The position numbers were made by a program, and so were the translations under genes. The notes under the pieces are model-generated. The model searched no databases, was not told the DNA's origin, and saw nothing but the letters and a program-made list of their open reading frames with translations. A stretch of DNA of 64,000 bases from Maledivibacter halophilus. GTDB taxonomy: Bacteria > Bacillota > Clostridia > Peptostreptococcales > Caminicellaceae. Position 1 is the stretch's first letter; every line of letters starts with the position of its first letter. Location: contig NZ_FUZT01000001.1 in assembly GCF_900167445.1 (NCBI RefSeq), positions 93,094-157,093 of the forward strand. The letters are read 5' to 3'. Shown piece after piece: positions 1 through 7,506 of the stretch.

Positions 1-2
1 GC

Positions 3-380
3 TCTAATCCTATCAGACCTAAAAATAGAGTTTATAATCCGGATATAGTAATTGTTCTTGATCCTACTATCATGAATGCCGTTGATGTTTTTGAAGGAAT
101 TAAGGAGAATGGTACTTTGGTAATAAATACGACTTGTAAACCCGAGAACTTAAAATTACCTAAAAACGTTAAAGGAGTGGCATTTCTTAATGCTACAGAA
201 ATAGCTCTTGAAACCATTGGAAAAGCCATTACGAATACAGTTATGTTAGGGGCTTTCTGTAAGGCAACAGACCTTGTTTCAATTGATAAAATTGCTGAAA
301 AGGTTGAAGAATTTTGGGGTTCTAAGAATAGAGAGGCTTTGTACAGGGGCTATGAAGATGTTCAAGTTATAGAATTTTAG
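3..380 (+). CDS. 2-oxoacid:ferredoxin oxidoreductase, gamma subunit (3' part)
   Basis: This is the C-terminal part of the gamma subunit of a four-subunit 2-oxoacid:ferredoxin oxidoreductase (pyruvate/2-oxoisovalerate type). The reading frame is open from the first bases of the window, so the gene starts upstream; the ATG at 72 is internal. The visible part contains the stretch NPDIVIVLDPTIMNAVDVFE, typical of the gamma fold. It is followed 16 bp later by the delta subunit and then alpha and beta, the usual order of archaeal and clostridial POR/VOR operons. The subunit assignment rests mainly on this context. The natural substrate (pyruvate, branched-chain or aryl 2-oxoacid) cannot be decided. 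Confidence 0.85.
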   Translation, partial: SNPIRPKNRVYNPDIVIVLDPTIMNAVDVFEGIKENGTLVINTTCKPENLKLPKNVKGVAFLNATEIALETIGKAITNTVMLGAFCKATDLVSIDKIAEKVEEFWGSKNREALYRGYEDVQVIEF

Positions 381-396
381 TTAAGGGGAGAATAAA

Positions 397-663
397 ATGA
401 AATTTAAGAGTAAATATATTGCTCCCATTGGAGCAGATGGAATTCATGTTTTAAACACAGGAGACTGGAGAACACAAAGGCCTGTTATAGATCATGAGAA
501 ATGTATAAAATGCGGTATATGTTTTTTATATTGTCCTGTTAACTCAATTAATAAAATTGAAGGAGAATTTGTAATTTCATATGATTATTGTAAGGGCTGT
601 GGTATCTGTGCACATGAATGTCCTAAAAAAGCAATTAATATGGCAGTCGAGGAGGGAAAATGA
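397..663 (+). CDS. 2-oxoacid:ferredoxin oxidoreductase, delta (ferredoxin) subunit
   Basis: This 88-residue protein carries two [4Fe-4S] motifs, CIKCGICFLYCP and CKGCGICAHECP, and would pass electrons from the TPP-bound beta subunit to external ferredoxin. The N-terminal segment before the clusters (GDWRTQRPVI) is typical of PorD/VorD subunits rather than free ferredoxins. An AGGGGAG ribosome site precedes the ATG. Its end overlaps the alpha gene (ATGATG at 660-665), indicating translational coupling within the complex. Length and motif spacing are complete. Confidence 0.93.
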   Translation: MKFKSKYIAPIGADGIHVLNTGDWRTQRPVIDHEKCIKCGICFLYCPVNSINKIEGEFVISYDYCKGCGICAHECPKKAINMAVEEGK

Positions 664-1838
664 TGCAGAAATTTGATGTTTTAAATGGCAATAAGGCTGC
701 TGCCATTGGTGCTGCCCTTGCAAGACCCAATGTTATTGCAGCTTATCCTATAACGCCACAAACACCTGTTGTTGAGTATTTAACAGAATTTGCGGCAAAT
801 GATGAAATCGATGCAGCTATGAGTGAGGTTGAATCAGAGCTTTCAGCTATGAGTATTGTTACAGGGGCATCCCTTGCAGGCTCAAGAACATTTACTGCCA
901 CTGCTTCTCAAGGACTTTCTTTAATGTATGAGCCATACTTCAGAGCTTCTACATTAAGACTTCCTATCGTTATGGCAGTAGTTAATAGAGAAATGATTTC
1001 TCCTCAAAGTGTTTGGGGTGGACAGCAAGATTCTATGAGTGTAAGAGATGCAGGCTGGATGCAGATTTATGCTGAAGATAATCAGGAAATTCTTGATCTT
1101 ATTGTTCAGGCATTTAAAATTGCCGAGGATAAAAGAGTTCTTCTTCCAATCAATATATGCTATGATGGCTTTTATCTTTCACACATGACTGAAAAGGTTT
1201 TCATTCCAGAGCAGGAAAAGGTTGATAATTTCTTGGGAACATATAAACCTGATCATATTTTACTTGATCCTAAAAGACCAATGGCTGTTGATCCTCTTAC
1301 AAATGGAGATCTTTTAATGGAATATAGATATAAACATTTGAAGGGACAGCAGGCAGCCCTTGATGTTATAGAAGAAGTTGATAGAGACTATGGTCAATTA
1401 TTCGGAAGAACATATGGGGGAGCTATTGAAGAATATAAAATAGATGATGCTGAATATGCTTTGGTAACAACTGGTTCAATGACAGGTGCAGCTAAAGAGG
1501 CTGTTGATCTTAAGAGGGCAGAGGGCATAAGAATTGGTCTTATAAAAATGAGAATGATAAGACCATTTCCTAAGGATAGAGTTTGTAAAGCATTATCTAA
1601 AGTTAAATCATTTGGAGTCGTTGACAGGAACGTATCCTTTGGATGGGATACAGGTATTGTCTATCAAGAGGTTAAATCAGCTCTTTATGAGGGAGATAAT
1701 TATGTTCCTTCCGTTCCTATTGTTGGAGGACTAGGAGGAGAAGATATCACAATTAATATGATGATGGATTCAATAGATGCCATTGTTAAGGCAGCGGAAG
1801 AAAGAATAAGTAGTGGAACTATTTGGATGATGGTATAG
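660..1838 (+). CDS. 2-oxoacid:ferredoxin oxidoreductase, alpha subunit
   Basis: This 392-residue protein is the pyrimidine-binding (alpha) subunit of a pyruvate/2-oxoisovalerate:ferredoxin oxidoreductase. It has the family N-terminus with AAYPITPQTPVVEYL, the VESELSAMSIVTGASLAG segment that lies over the TPP site, and a C-terminal transketolase-like domain. Two ATG codons overlap the delta stop (660 and 663); either may be used, and GAGGGAAA lies just upstream. The length fits the separate-alpha form, not the fused ~1170-residue clostridial PFOR. That fits oxidation of amino-acid-derived 2-oxoacids, with the downstream acyl-CoA synthetase using the product. Confidence 0.93.
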   Translation: MMQKFDVLNGNKAAAIGAALARPNVIAAYPITPQTPVVEYLTEFAANDEIDAAMSEVESELSAMSIVTGASLAGSRTFTATASQGLSLMYEPYFRASTLRLPIVMAVVNREMISPQSVWGGQQDSMSVRDAGWMQIYAEDNQEILDLIVQAFKIAEDKRVLLPINICYDGFYLSHMTEKVFIPEQEKVDNFLGTYKPDHILLDPKRPMAVDPLTNGDLLMEYRYKHLKGQQAALDVIEEVDRDYGQLFGRTYGGAIEEYKIDDAEYALVTTGSMTGAAKEAVDLKRAEGIRIGLIKMRMIRPFPKDRVCKALSKVKSFGVVDRNVSFGWDTGIVYQEVKSALYEGDNYVPSVPIVGGLGGEDITINMMMDSIDAIVKAAEERISSGTIWMMV

Positions 1839-1857
1839 AAGGGTAGGTGGAGAAGAT

Positions 1858-2763
1858 ATGAATATAATAGATAAATTAGGAGCAATGGAGGACGTGGTTT
1901 CTCCTGGTATATCTGCCTGTGTAGGCTGTAATGTTGAGTTGACGTTGAGAACCTGTATGAAGGTTTTGGGAACGAATACAATCTATGCTATTCCTCCGGG
2001 ATGCATGGGAGGTGTTGGTGTTGTTGGATGGGATAAAAAATCAGGTTCAAAGATACCTGTATTCTTTCCTCTTTTGGATAATGTGGCTTCTATGCTTGCA
2101 GGTATCAAGATGCATTATGAAAAGGTTGGAAGAAAGGTTAATGTTGTTGCCTTTGCAGGTGATGGTGCAACAACTGATGCAGGTATGCAATGCCTTTCAG
2201 GGGCTGCAGAAAGAGGAGATAAATTAATCTATATCTGCTATGATAACGAAGGATATATGAATACAGGTTATCAGAGAAGTAGTGCTACTACGAAGTATTC
2301 ATGGACAACGACTACTCCTGTAAGTGAGGAGGGCAGGGGAGGAAAGAGACAGCATAAAAAGGATTTTCCGATGATTATGGCTATGCATGATATTCCATAT
2401 ATGGCCACATGTTCACCTGCTTTTATTCCTGATATGGTTACTAAAGTTGAAAAAGCTATGGAGGCTTCTGAAAGAGGTCTTGCATATATACATGTGTATA
2501 ATCCCTGTCTTACAGGCTGGGGAATTAAGCCTAATATGAGTATAGAAGTCTCAAGACTGGCCGTTGAAACTAATTTCTTTCCCCTTTATGAGGTTATTAA
2601 TGGTAAATTTGTAATTAATAAGGAGTACAAAAAGCCTAAGCCCCTTATGGAATACCTTAAACATATAAAGAAGTTTAAACACATAGACGAAGATGAAATA
2701 TCTGATATACAAAAATTGGTAGATAATAAGTGGCAAAGGCTCAAGCAGCTTAGTACTTTATAA
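1858..2763 (+). CDS. 2-oxoacid:ferredoxin oxidoreductase, beta subunit (TPP-binding)
   Basis: This 301-residue protein is the TPP- and cluster-binding beta subunit. It shows an N-terminal CVGC pair of cysteines, a PPGCMGGVG segment, and the diphosphate-binding motif from GDGATTDAG to CYDNEGYMNTG. Further cysteines (around TCSPAF and YNPCLTGWG) fit the proximal [4Fe-4S] cluster of the POR family. It follows alpha by 19 bp. The beta subunit binds the 2-oxoacid and forms the acyl-CoA; nothing visible fixes the side-chain specificity. Confidence 0.93.
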   Translation: MNIIDKLGAMEDVVSPGISACVGCNVELTLRTCMKVLGTNTIYAIPPGCMGGVGVVGWDKKSGSKIPVFFPLLDNVASMLAGIKMHYEKVGRKVNVVAFAGDGATTDAGMQCLSGAAERGDKLIYICYDNEGYMNTGYQRSSATTKYSWTTTTPVSEEGRGGKRQHKKDFPMIMAMHDIPYMATCSPAFIPDMVTKVEKAMEASERGLAYIHVYNPCLTGWGIKPNMSIEVSRLAVETNFFPLYEVINGKFVINKEYKKPKPLMEYLKHIKKFKHIDEDEISDIQKLVDNKWQRLKQLSTL

Positions 2764-2781
2764 GAAAAGGGTGATTGAGTA

Positions 2782-4230
2782 ATGGGTAATAATTTGGATG
2801 CTTTATTTAATCCTGAAAATATTGCAGTGGTTGGAGCAAGCTCCAACCCCCTTAAAGCAGGGTATATTATATTAGATAATTTATTAAGTATTGGCTATTC
2901 TAAGAAAATATTTCCCATTAACATTTTTAAAAAGGAAATATTAGGACTTAAATGTTATAAAAAACTTTCAGATATAGAAGATAAGATTGAGCTTATAGTT
3001 CTTATCACTCCTTCAAAGGCAATTTTCCATATCATGGAGGATTTAGAGATAAGAATGGCAAAGAAAAAGGATGTTAAGGTTATAGTTTGTGCTGCAGCAA
3101 ACTACGGAGAAACTAAAACCAGGGAAGGCATTAAGAGGCAGGACTGCCTTATCAATACAGCAAAACGTCATGGTGTTCGTGTTGTAGGTCCTAACTGTAT
3201 TGGTATTATTGATAATATAAACCGTGTTGATACAACCTTTGTGGAAACTCTTCTTCCAAGGGAGAGTAGAGGAAAAAAAGGTGGGATAAGCTTTATTTCC
3301 CAAAGTGGTGCCCTTGCAGCTTCTATCCTTATGATGGGTGCTTCACAGCCTGAGCCTATTTCAATGAATAAATTCATTTCCATTGGTAATATGGCTGATG
3401 TTGATTTTATCGATCTTCTTGAATATTTTGAAAGAGATGAGAATACAAAGGTTATCGGCATGTATATGGAGGGTTACCACAATGGAAGAAAGCTCATTGA
3501 TACCCTTGCAAGAATTACAAAGAAAAAACCTGTTGTTGTACTTAAGGTGGGTAGGAGTGAAATTGGTGCAAAGGCAGCTAATTCACACACTGGCTCACTG
3601 GCAGGAGCAGATGCGGTTTATGATGCTGCATTCAGACAATACGGTATTATAAGAGTATATACCATAGAGGAAATGATGGATACATTACAATCCCTTGATG
3701 GGTGTATACTTCCTAAGGGCAACAATGTATTTATTCTTACTCAAGCAGGTGGACCAGGTATATATTGTACCGATGCCTATATGGATGAAAAGATATTAAA
3801 GCTTCCCTTGATAAGCAGTGAAACAAAGAAGAAATTAAAAGAATTGCTTCCAGATATGGCTAATGTTTGTTCGCCGGAAGGCTATGCTGATATTACAGCA
3901 GCAGCAGATGTTCACCATCATGTTGAAAGTCTTCGCATGGTTATGGAGGATGATGCAGTTGACAGCGTTATATTTATAACTGTTGTACCTACATTTTTAC
4001 CGAGGAAAAAGTTAGCAGATGAACTTGTCAGACTTTTGAAGGATGAGGGCTATGGAAAGAAGAAACCGTTATATATTTGTATTATGGCAGGAAATTATGT
4101 TTGGGAATGCAGAGAAATTTTAGAGAAAAATGGAATTAGAACATATGATACACCTTTACACTGTGTTAAAGCAGCAGCAAATATGGTTAAATACAAAGGG
4201 TTTTTAAACAGTATGGGAGGAGTAGAGTAG
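2782..4230 (+). CDS. acdA: ADP-forming acyl-CoA synthetase, alpha subunit
   Basis: This 482-residue protein matches the alpha subunit of NDP-forming acetyl/acyl-CoA synthetase (acyl-CoA + ADP + Pi to acid + ATP + CoA). Features in order are a CoA-binding Rossmann domain (NIAVVGASSNPLKAG near residue 13), a succinyl-CoA-ligase-like domain (VVGPNCIGI, ISQSGALAASI), and a third domain with NSHTGSLAGADAVYD. The His of SHTGSLAG is the expected transient phosphohistidine. The gene sits between the oxidoreductase and the ATP-grasp beta gene, so the acyl-CoA made by the first complex can be converted to ATP by substrate-level phosphorylation. Confidence 0.92.
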   Translation: MGNNLDALFNPENIAVVGASSNPLKAGYIILDNLLSIGYSKKIFPINIFKKEILGLKCYKKLSDIEDKIELIVLITPSKAIFHIMEDLEIRMAKKKDVKVIVCAAANYGETKTREGIKRQDCLINTAKRHGVRVVGPNCIGIIDNINRVDTTFVETLLPRESRGKKGGISFISQSGALAASILMMGASQPEPISMNKFISIGNMADVDFIDLLEYFERDENTKVIGMYMEGYHNGRKLIDTLARITKKKPVVVLKVGRSEIGAKAANSHTGSLAGADAVYDAAFRQYGIIRVYTIEEMMDTLQSLDGCILPKGNNVFILTQAGGPGIYCTDAYMDEKILKLPLISSETKKKLKELLPDMANVCSPEGYADITAAADVHHHVESLRMVMEDDAVDSVIFITVVPTFLPRKKLADELVRLLKDEGYGKKKPLYICIMAGNYVWECREILEKNGIRTYDTPLHCVKAAANMVKYKGFLNSMGGVE

Positions 4231-4231
4231 T

Positions 4232-4885
4232 ATGAGTAGATTTTTAAATGAATTGGATGGAAAGAATCTTCTCTCCCAATATGATATTCCTATGGCAAAA
4301 GGCTTTCTTTCGAAAACAGTGGATGAAGCAAAAGAGATAGCTAAAAAGCTTAAATTTCCCGTGGTTATGAAGATATTATCATCGGATATCCTGCATAAAA
4401 CAGAGGCAGGTTGTGTTTTTACAAATGTCAAAACAGAGGATGAGCTGGTAGAGATTTTTGATAAAATCCTTTATAATGCTAAGTTTTATAAAACTGATGC
4501 AAAAATCGATGGAATTCTTATTCAAGAGATGGTGCCGGTAGGGCTTGAGGTTATTATAGGCATGAAGAAGGATCCTCAATTTGGACCAGTTATTATGGTG
4601 GGAAGTGGAGGCGTTTATGTTGAGGTCTTCAAGGATATTTCATTAAGACTTCTTCCTATTACAAAACTTGATGCCAACAAAATGCTGGCTGAGACAAAGC
4701 TTTTTGAGATAATAAAGGGCGTAAGAGGTACTGTCTATGACAAGGAAGCTTTAATTAATATACTTCTAAAGGTTTCAAAATTAATAATAGAAAATTCAAC
4801 AATTGAAGAAATAGACATTAATCCTATTTTTCTATATGAGGAGGGGAAGGGTGCAAAAGGGGTAGATGCACTTATAAAGCTTTAA
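4232..4885 (+). CDS. acdB: ADP-forming acyl-CoA synthetase, beta subunit (ATP-grasp)
   Basis: This 217-residue protein is the ATP-grasp beta subunit that receives phosphate from the alpha-subunit histidine and forms ATP. Visible family elements are PVVMKILSSDILHKTEAGCV near the N-terminus, the second segment VGLEVIIGMKKDPQFGPVIMVGSGG, and the C-terminal EEIDINPIFLY. The gene starts 1 bp after the alpha stop, behind a GGAGGAG site inside alpha. The separate alpha/beta arrangement is the archaeal form, as in Pyrococcus; many bacteria have a single fused protein. Confidence 0.92.
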   Translation: MSRFLNELDGKNLLSQYDIPMAKGFLSKTVDEAKEIAKKLKFPVVMKILSSDILHKTEAGCVFTNVKTEDELVEIFDKILYNAKFYKTDAKIDGILIQEMVPVGLEVIIGMKKDPQFGPVIMVGSGGVYVEVFKDISLRLLPITKLDANKMLAETKLFEIIKGVRGTVYDKEALINILLKVSKLIIENSTIEEIDINPIFLYEEGKGAKGVDALIKL

Positions 4886-5384
4886 ATTTTCTACAAATTT
4901 TTAACTGGCTCCGAAATTTTATTGACTAATTAAAAGAGGTTTATAAGAGGAGCGAAAAAGGGTTCTCAGTGGATACTGGATAAATTAAAATTTAAAAACG
5001 TATATCTATACATAAATGAGGAAATTGCATAACTCTAATTTTGCACAATTGCATAATATATACGGTATGGCTTTGAAGATTTTAAAACTGTATGTAGCAG
5101 ATAATTTTGAGAGAAGGTAATTATGCAATTTGCTCAAATAATTATTTGAATATTTTTTATAATTTAAATATACTGAAAATACCTTCGTTTTGTAAAACAG
5201 TTTACAGATTTTAAAATGGCTTCAATATATCATAATAATAGATTAATTAATCTTTAAGATGTCTAAAGAAAAATAATGTTATTATTAAAAAATCAAAAGA
5301 AATCATATGGATGAGCTCATTTCCAATTATTAGGCCTAGGTAAAAAACAGCACTAAATATTATTTAAAGAACGGAGGAAGCATT
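4886..5384 (+). other. 499-bp intergenic region with a 120-bp repeat
   Basis: No credible gene lies between the acyl-CoA synthetase and the NhaC-like gene. The region holds the first copy of a 120-bp repeat (5017-5136), listed separately. No clear terminator follows the synthetase gene and no convincing promoter was recognised, although the length and AT-richness suggest that the antiporter has its own. A good AACGGAGGAA ribosome site precedes the next gene. Confidence 0.6.
5017..5136 (+). repeat. 120-bp dispersed repeat with imperfect inverted ends, copy 1
   Basis: The segment begins TGAGGAAATTGCATAA and ends TTATGCAATTTGCTCA; these ends are inverted copies of each other with one mismatch. 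A second copy of exactly the same length lies at 31474-31593 and differs at 24 positions by eye (about 80% identity, no gaps). A third copy at 49036 shares only the first 26 bp and a degenerate right end. No ORF is present. It resembles a small non-autonomous mobile element (MITE-like) or a conserved structured RNA; target duplications are not clear in this AT-rich context. Confidence 0.65.
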
Positions 5385-6851
5385 ATGGATAAAGAAATAT
5401 TAGAATTTAAGAGAACTAATTTATTTTCACTTATTCCACTTATTATTTTTGTGATATTTTGTGTAGCCTTTTTCGTGGTTTTTAAAGTATTTGAAATGGA
5501 AGCTCTCTGTATGGGTGGAATTCTTGCCATTATTATTGGAAGTCTCTTTGCAAAAAATTGGTCAAATTATTGGAAAGCAATCGTTAATGGAATGGCTTCT
5601 CCAATGATGAATACACTTGCACTTATTCTTTTAGTGGTTGGAGTTTTTGCAAAGCTTATGTCTAGAGGCGGTGTTGCACAAGGATTTGTTTGGCTTGGGG
5701 ATTCTATGGGGCTTCAGGGCGGAATGTTTGTAGTATTTACATTCGTAGCCACCAGTATTATTTCCATGGCAACAGGAACTTCTATTGGAACACTTTTTTC
5801 AGGATTTCCTATTTTATATCCATCAGGTATTCTTTTAGGAGCTCATCCTTTATATCTTGCAGGTGCTATTTTAAGTGGTGCCATTTTTGGTGATAATATA
5901 GCTCCTATTTCAGATACAACCATTGCATCAGCAGCGTCACAGAGATATTATCATAAAGATGGAACTGCTGACATCGCTGGTGTTGTGGGAACAAGAATGA
6001 AATATGCTTTAACGTCGGGTCTTATTGCTTGCGTATTATTTTACTTAATGGGCGATGCAGGAAAAGCAAATGTTGCTGGCAAAGAGATTCTTATACAATA
6101 TATGGATCCAAAGGGACTTATAATGTTAATTCCAGTTGTTGTATTACTTGTAGTTGCAGTTACTAAGAGGGATATTTTTATTGCCATAACATGGGGAATT
6201 ATTTCAGGTACAGTTATAGGACTTGTAACAGGCATTATTGGACCTAAGGATATTATTTCAGTTGAAAATGGAACATTGCAGGGCTTTGCCATTGATGGTA
6301 TCAAGAATATGCTTGGTACAGTAGGCTATCTTTATGCAGTTGCAGGTATTATGGGTGTCCTTAATGCAAGTGGTACTATGGATAAGATAATTGAAGGACT
6401 TTTAAGCAGTAGGTTCAACAATACAATTATAGGTTCAGAGTTTATTATGGGTATAGGTATAATGGTATCATCTATGTGCTTAGGTGCAGCCAATGGTCCT
6501 GCAATCATTATGTTTGGACCTATTGCAGATAAAATTGGTCAGTCAAGGGAGCTTCACCCATATAGAAGAGCAAACCTTCTTGATGGTTTTGCAAGTACAT
6601 TGCCTGTTATAATTCCTTTTACAAGTTCTTTTATATTTATAGTTATTACTTGTGTAAACGGGCTTATGGCTGATTATAGTTTCATTAAAGCCATTAACCC
6701 AATACAGCTTTCATTTGCCACCTTTCATTGTATAATTTTATTCTTTGTATTTGTATTTTCAGTTATTACAGGATGGGGACGTGAATATGAAGGGGAAAAG
6801 GGTGAGAGAATTAAGAGAAAACAAAGATTAATAAATAATGTGACTAATTAA
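5385..6851 (+). CDS. NhaC-family Na+/H+ antiporter-like transporter
   Basis: This 488-residue polytopic membrane protein has about 11-12 hydrophobic segments. The family hallmark GAIFGDNIAPISDTTIASAA is at about residue 165-185, and a second conserved region (SSMCLGAANGPAIIMFGPIA) lies near the C-terminus. It belongs to the NhaC branch of the ion transporter superfamily; some members exchange organic acids or amino acids for Na+/H+. Its place next to the 2-oxoacid oxidation and acyl-CoA synthetase genes suggests ion balance or substrate/product exchange for that pathway, but a 499-bp gap separates them. A strong terminator follows. Confidence 0.85.
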   Translation: MDKEILEFKRTNLFSLIPLIIFVIFCVAFFVVFKVFEMEALCMGGILAIIIGSLFAKNWSNYWKAIVNGMASPMMNTLALILLVVGVFAKLMSRGGVAQGFVWLGDSMGLQGGMFVVFTFVATSIISMATGTSIGTLFSGFPILYPSGILLGAHPLYLAGAILSGAIFGDNIAPISDTTIASAASQRYYHKDGTADIAGVVGTRMKYALTSGLIACVLFYLMGDAGKANVAGKEILIQYMDPKGLIMLIPVVVLLVVAVTKRDIFIAITWGIISGTVIGLVTGIIGPKDIISVENGTLQGFAIDGIKNMLGTVGYLYAVAGIMGVLNASGTMDKIIEGLLSSRFNNTIIGSEFIMGIGIMVSSMCLGAANGPAIIMFGPIADKIGQSRELHPYRRANLLDGFASTLPVIIPFTSSFIFIVITCVNGLMADYSFIKAINPIQLSFATFHCIILFFVFVFSVITGWGREYEGEKGERIKRKQRLINNVTN

Positions 6852-6897
6852 TATATTTCACTATAAACAAAAATATGAATTGATTTTCTTAAAATAT

Positions 6898-6940
6898 AAA
6901 AAATTCAAGTTCTAAATATTTAGAACTTGAATTTTTTATA
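6898..6940 (+). terminator. Intrinsic terminator after the NhaC-like gene
   Basis: The arms AAATTCAAGTTCTAAA and TTTAGAACTTGAATTT form a perfect 16-bp stem around a TA loop, flanked by A-rich sequence upstream and T-rich sequence downstream, so it could act on both strands. Confidence 0.85.
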
Positions 6941-7066
6941 TTTTACATTTATTATTCTAGGATTTATTAGAAATATATTTAGTTCTTATATATTGGATAT
7001 AGTCTTTAGTTAAGCCTATATATACCTAGTCGTTATCTGAGATATAGACTAAAATATCTTCTTCTC

Positions 7067-7120
7067 TTGACAAAGTAGTCTACAAGTTGTAAACTGTAGC
7101 ATATTGGTTTACAGTTTGTA
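7067..7120 (+). promoter_or_regulatory. blaI-type promoter with two BlaI operators
   Basis: A TTGACA -35 box (7067-7072) and a TAAACT -10 box (7090-7095) are 17 bp apart. Two dyads of the BlaI/MecI type TACA-N3-TGTA overlie and follow the promoter: TACAAGTTGTA at 7081-7091, between the boxes and into the -10, and TACAGTTTGTA at 7110-7120, just before the ribosome site. The outer sequences AGTCTACAA and TTGTAGACT are also inverted relative to each other. This fits autorepression by the BlaI-like protein encoded immediately downstream. Confidence 0.82.
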
Positions 7121-7141
7121 GACTGAAAGGAGATGTTTTAT

Positions 7142-7504
7142 ATGGTTGAGTATAGACTCACCGATATGGAAGGGAAATTTGCAGATATTATTTGGGAAAG
7201 TGAACCCATTAAATCCTCTGAGCTAGTTAAAATTTGTAAGGTAGAGTTTAACTGGAAAAAATCAACTACTTACACTATGCTAAAACGGCTTGAGGATAAA
7301 AAAATTTTTCAAAACAAAAATAGCATTGTATCTGCTTTAATCAAAAGAGAGGATTTTTATGCTCAGCAAAGTAAGCTATTTGTTGAAGAAAATTTTGAGG
7401 GCTCACTTCCAAGGTTTTTGGCTGCATTTACAAGAAGTAAAAAGTTAAGCCACAAGGAAATTGATGAGCTTCAAAGACTAATTATGGAACATAAGGAGGA
7501 ATAG
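7142..7504 (+). CDS. blaI: BlaI/MecI-family transcriptional repressor
   Basis: This 120-residue winged-helix protein is of the BlaI/MecI family (LTDMEGKFADIIWESEPIKS, then KKSTTYTMLKRLEDKK as the recognition region). Such repressors are cleaved by a partner M56 protease, which is the next gene. I start it at the ATG at 7142: the GGAG site at 7129-7132 directly abuts the in-frame ATG at 7133, so only 7142 has normal spacing. The two TACA-N3-TGTA operators upstream support self-repression. The gene pair could control its own expression plus unlinked targets. Confidence 0.9.
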   Translation: MVEYRLTDMEGKFADIIWESEPIKSSELVKICKVEFNWKKSTTYTMLKRLEDKKIFQNKNSIVSALIKREDFYAQQSKLFVEENFEGSLPRFLAAFTRSKKLSHKEIDELQRLIMEHKEE

Positions 7505-7506
7505 CT

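Noticed and set aside
1700..1981. Minus-strand ORFs overlapping the oxidoreductase, Etf, CoA-transferase and other genes
   Set aside because: They are shadows of well-supported plus-strand genes, without ribosome sites or family resemblance.
5041..5100. Sigma-54 promoter inside repeat copy 1
   Set aside because: A GGTATGG-like match occurs, but no TTGC follows at the required 10-bp distance, and the corresponding part of copy 2 also lacks it.
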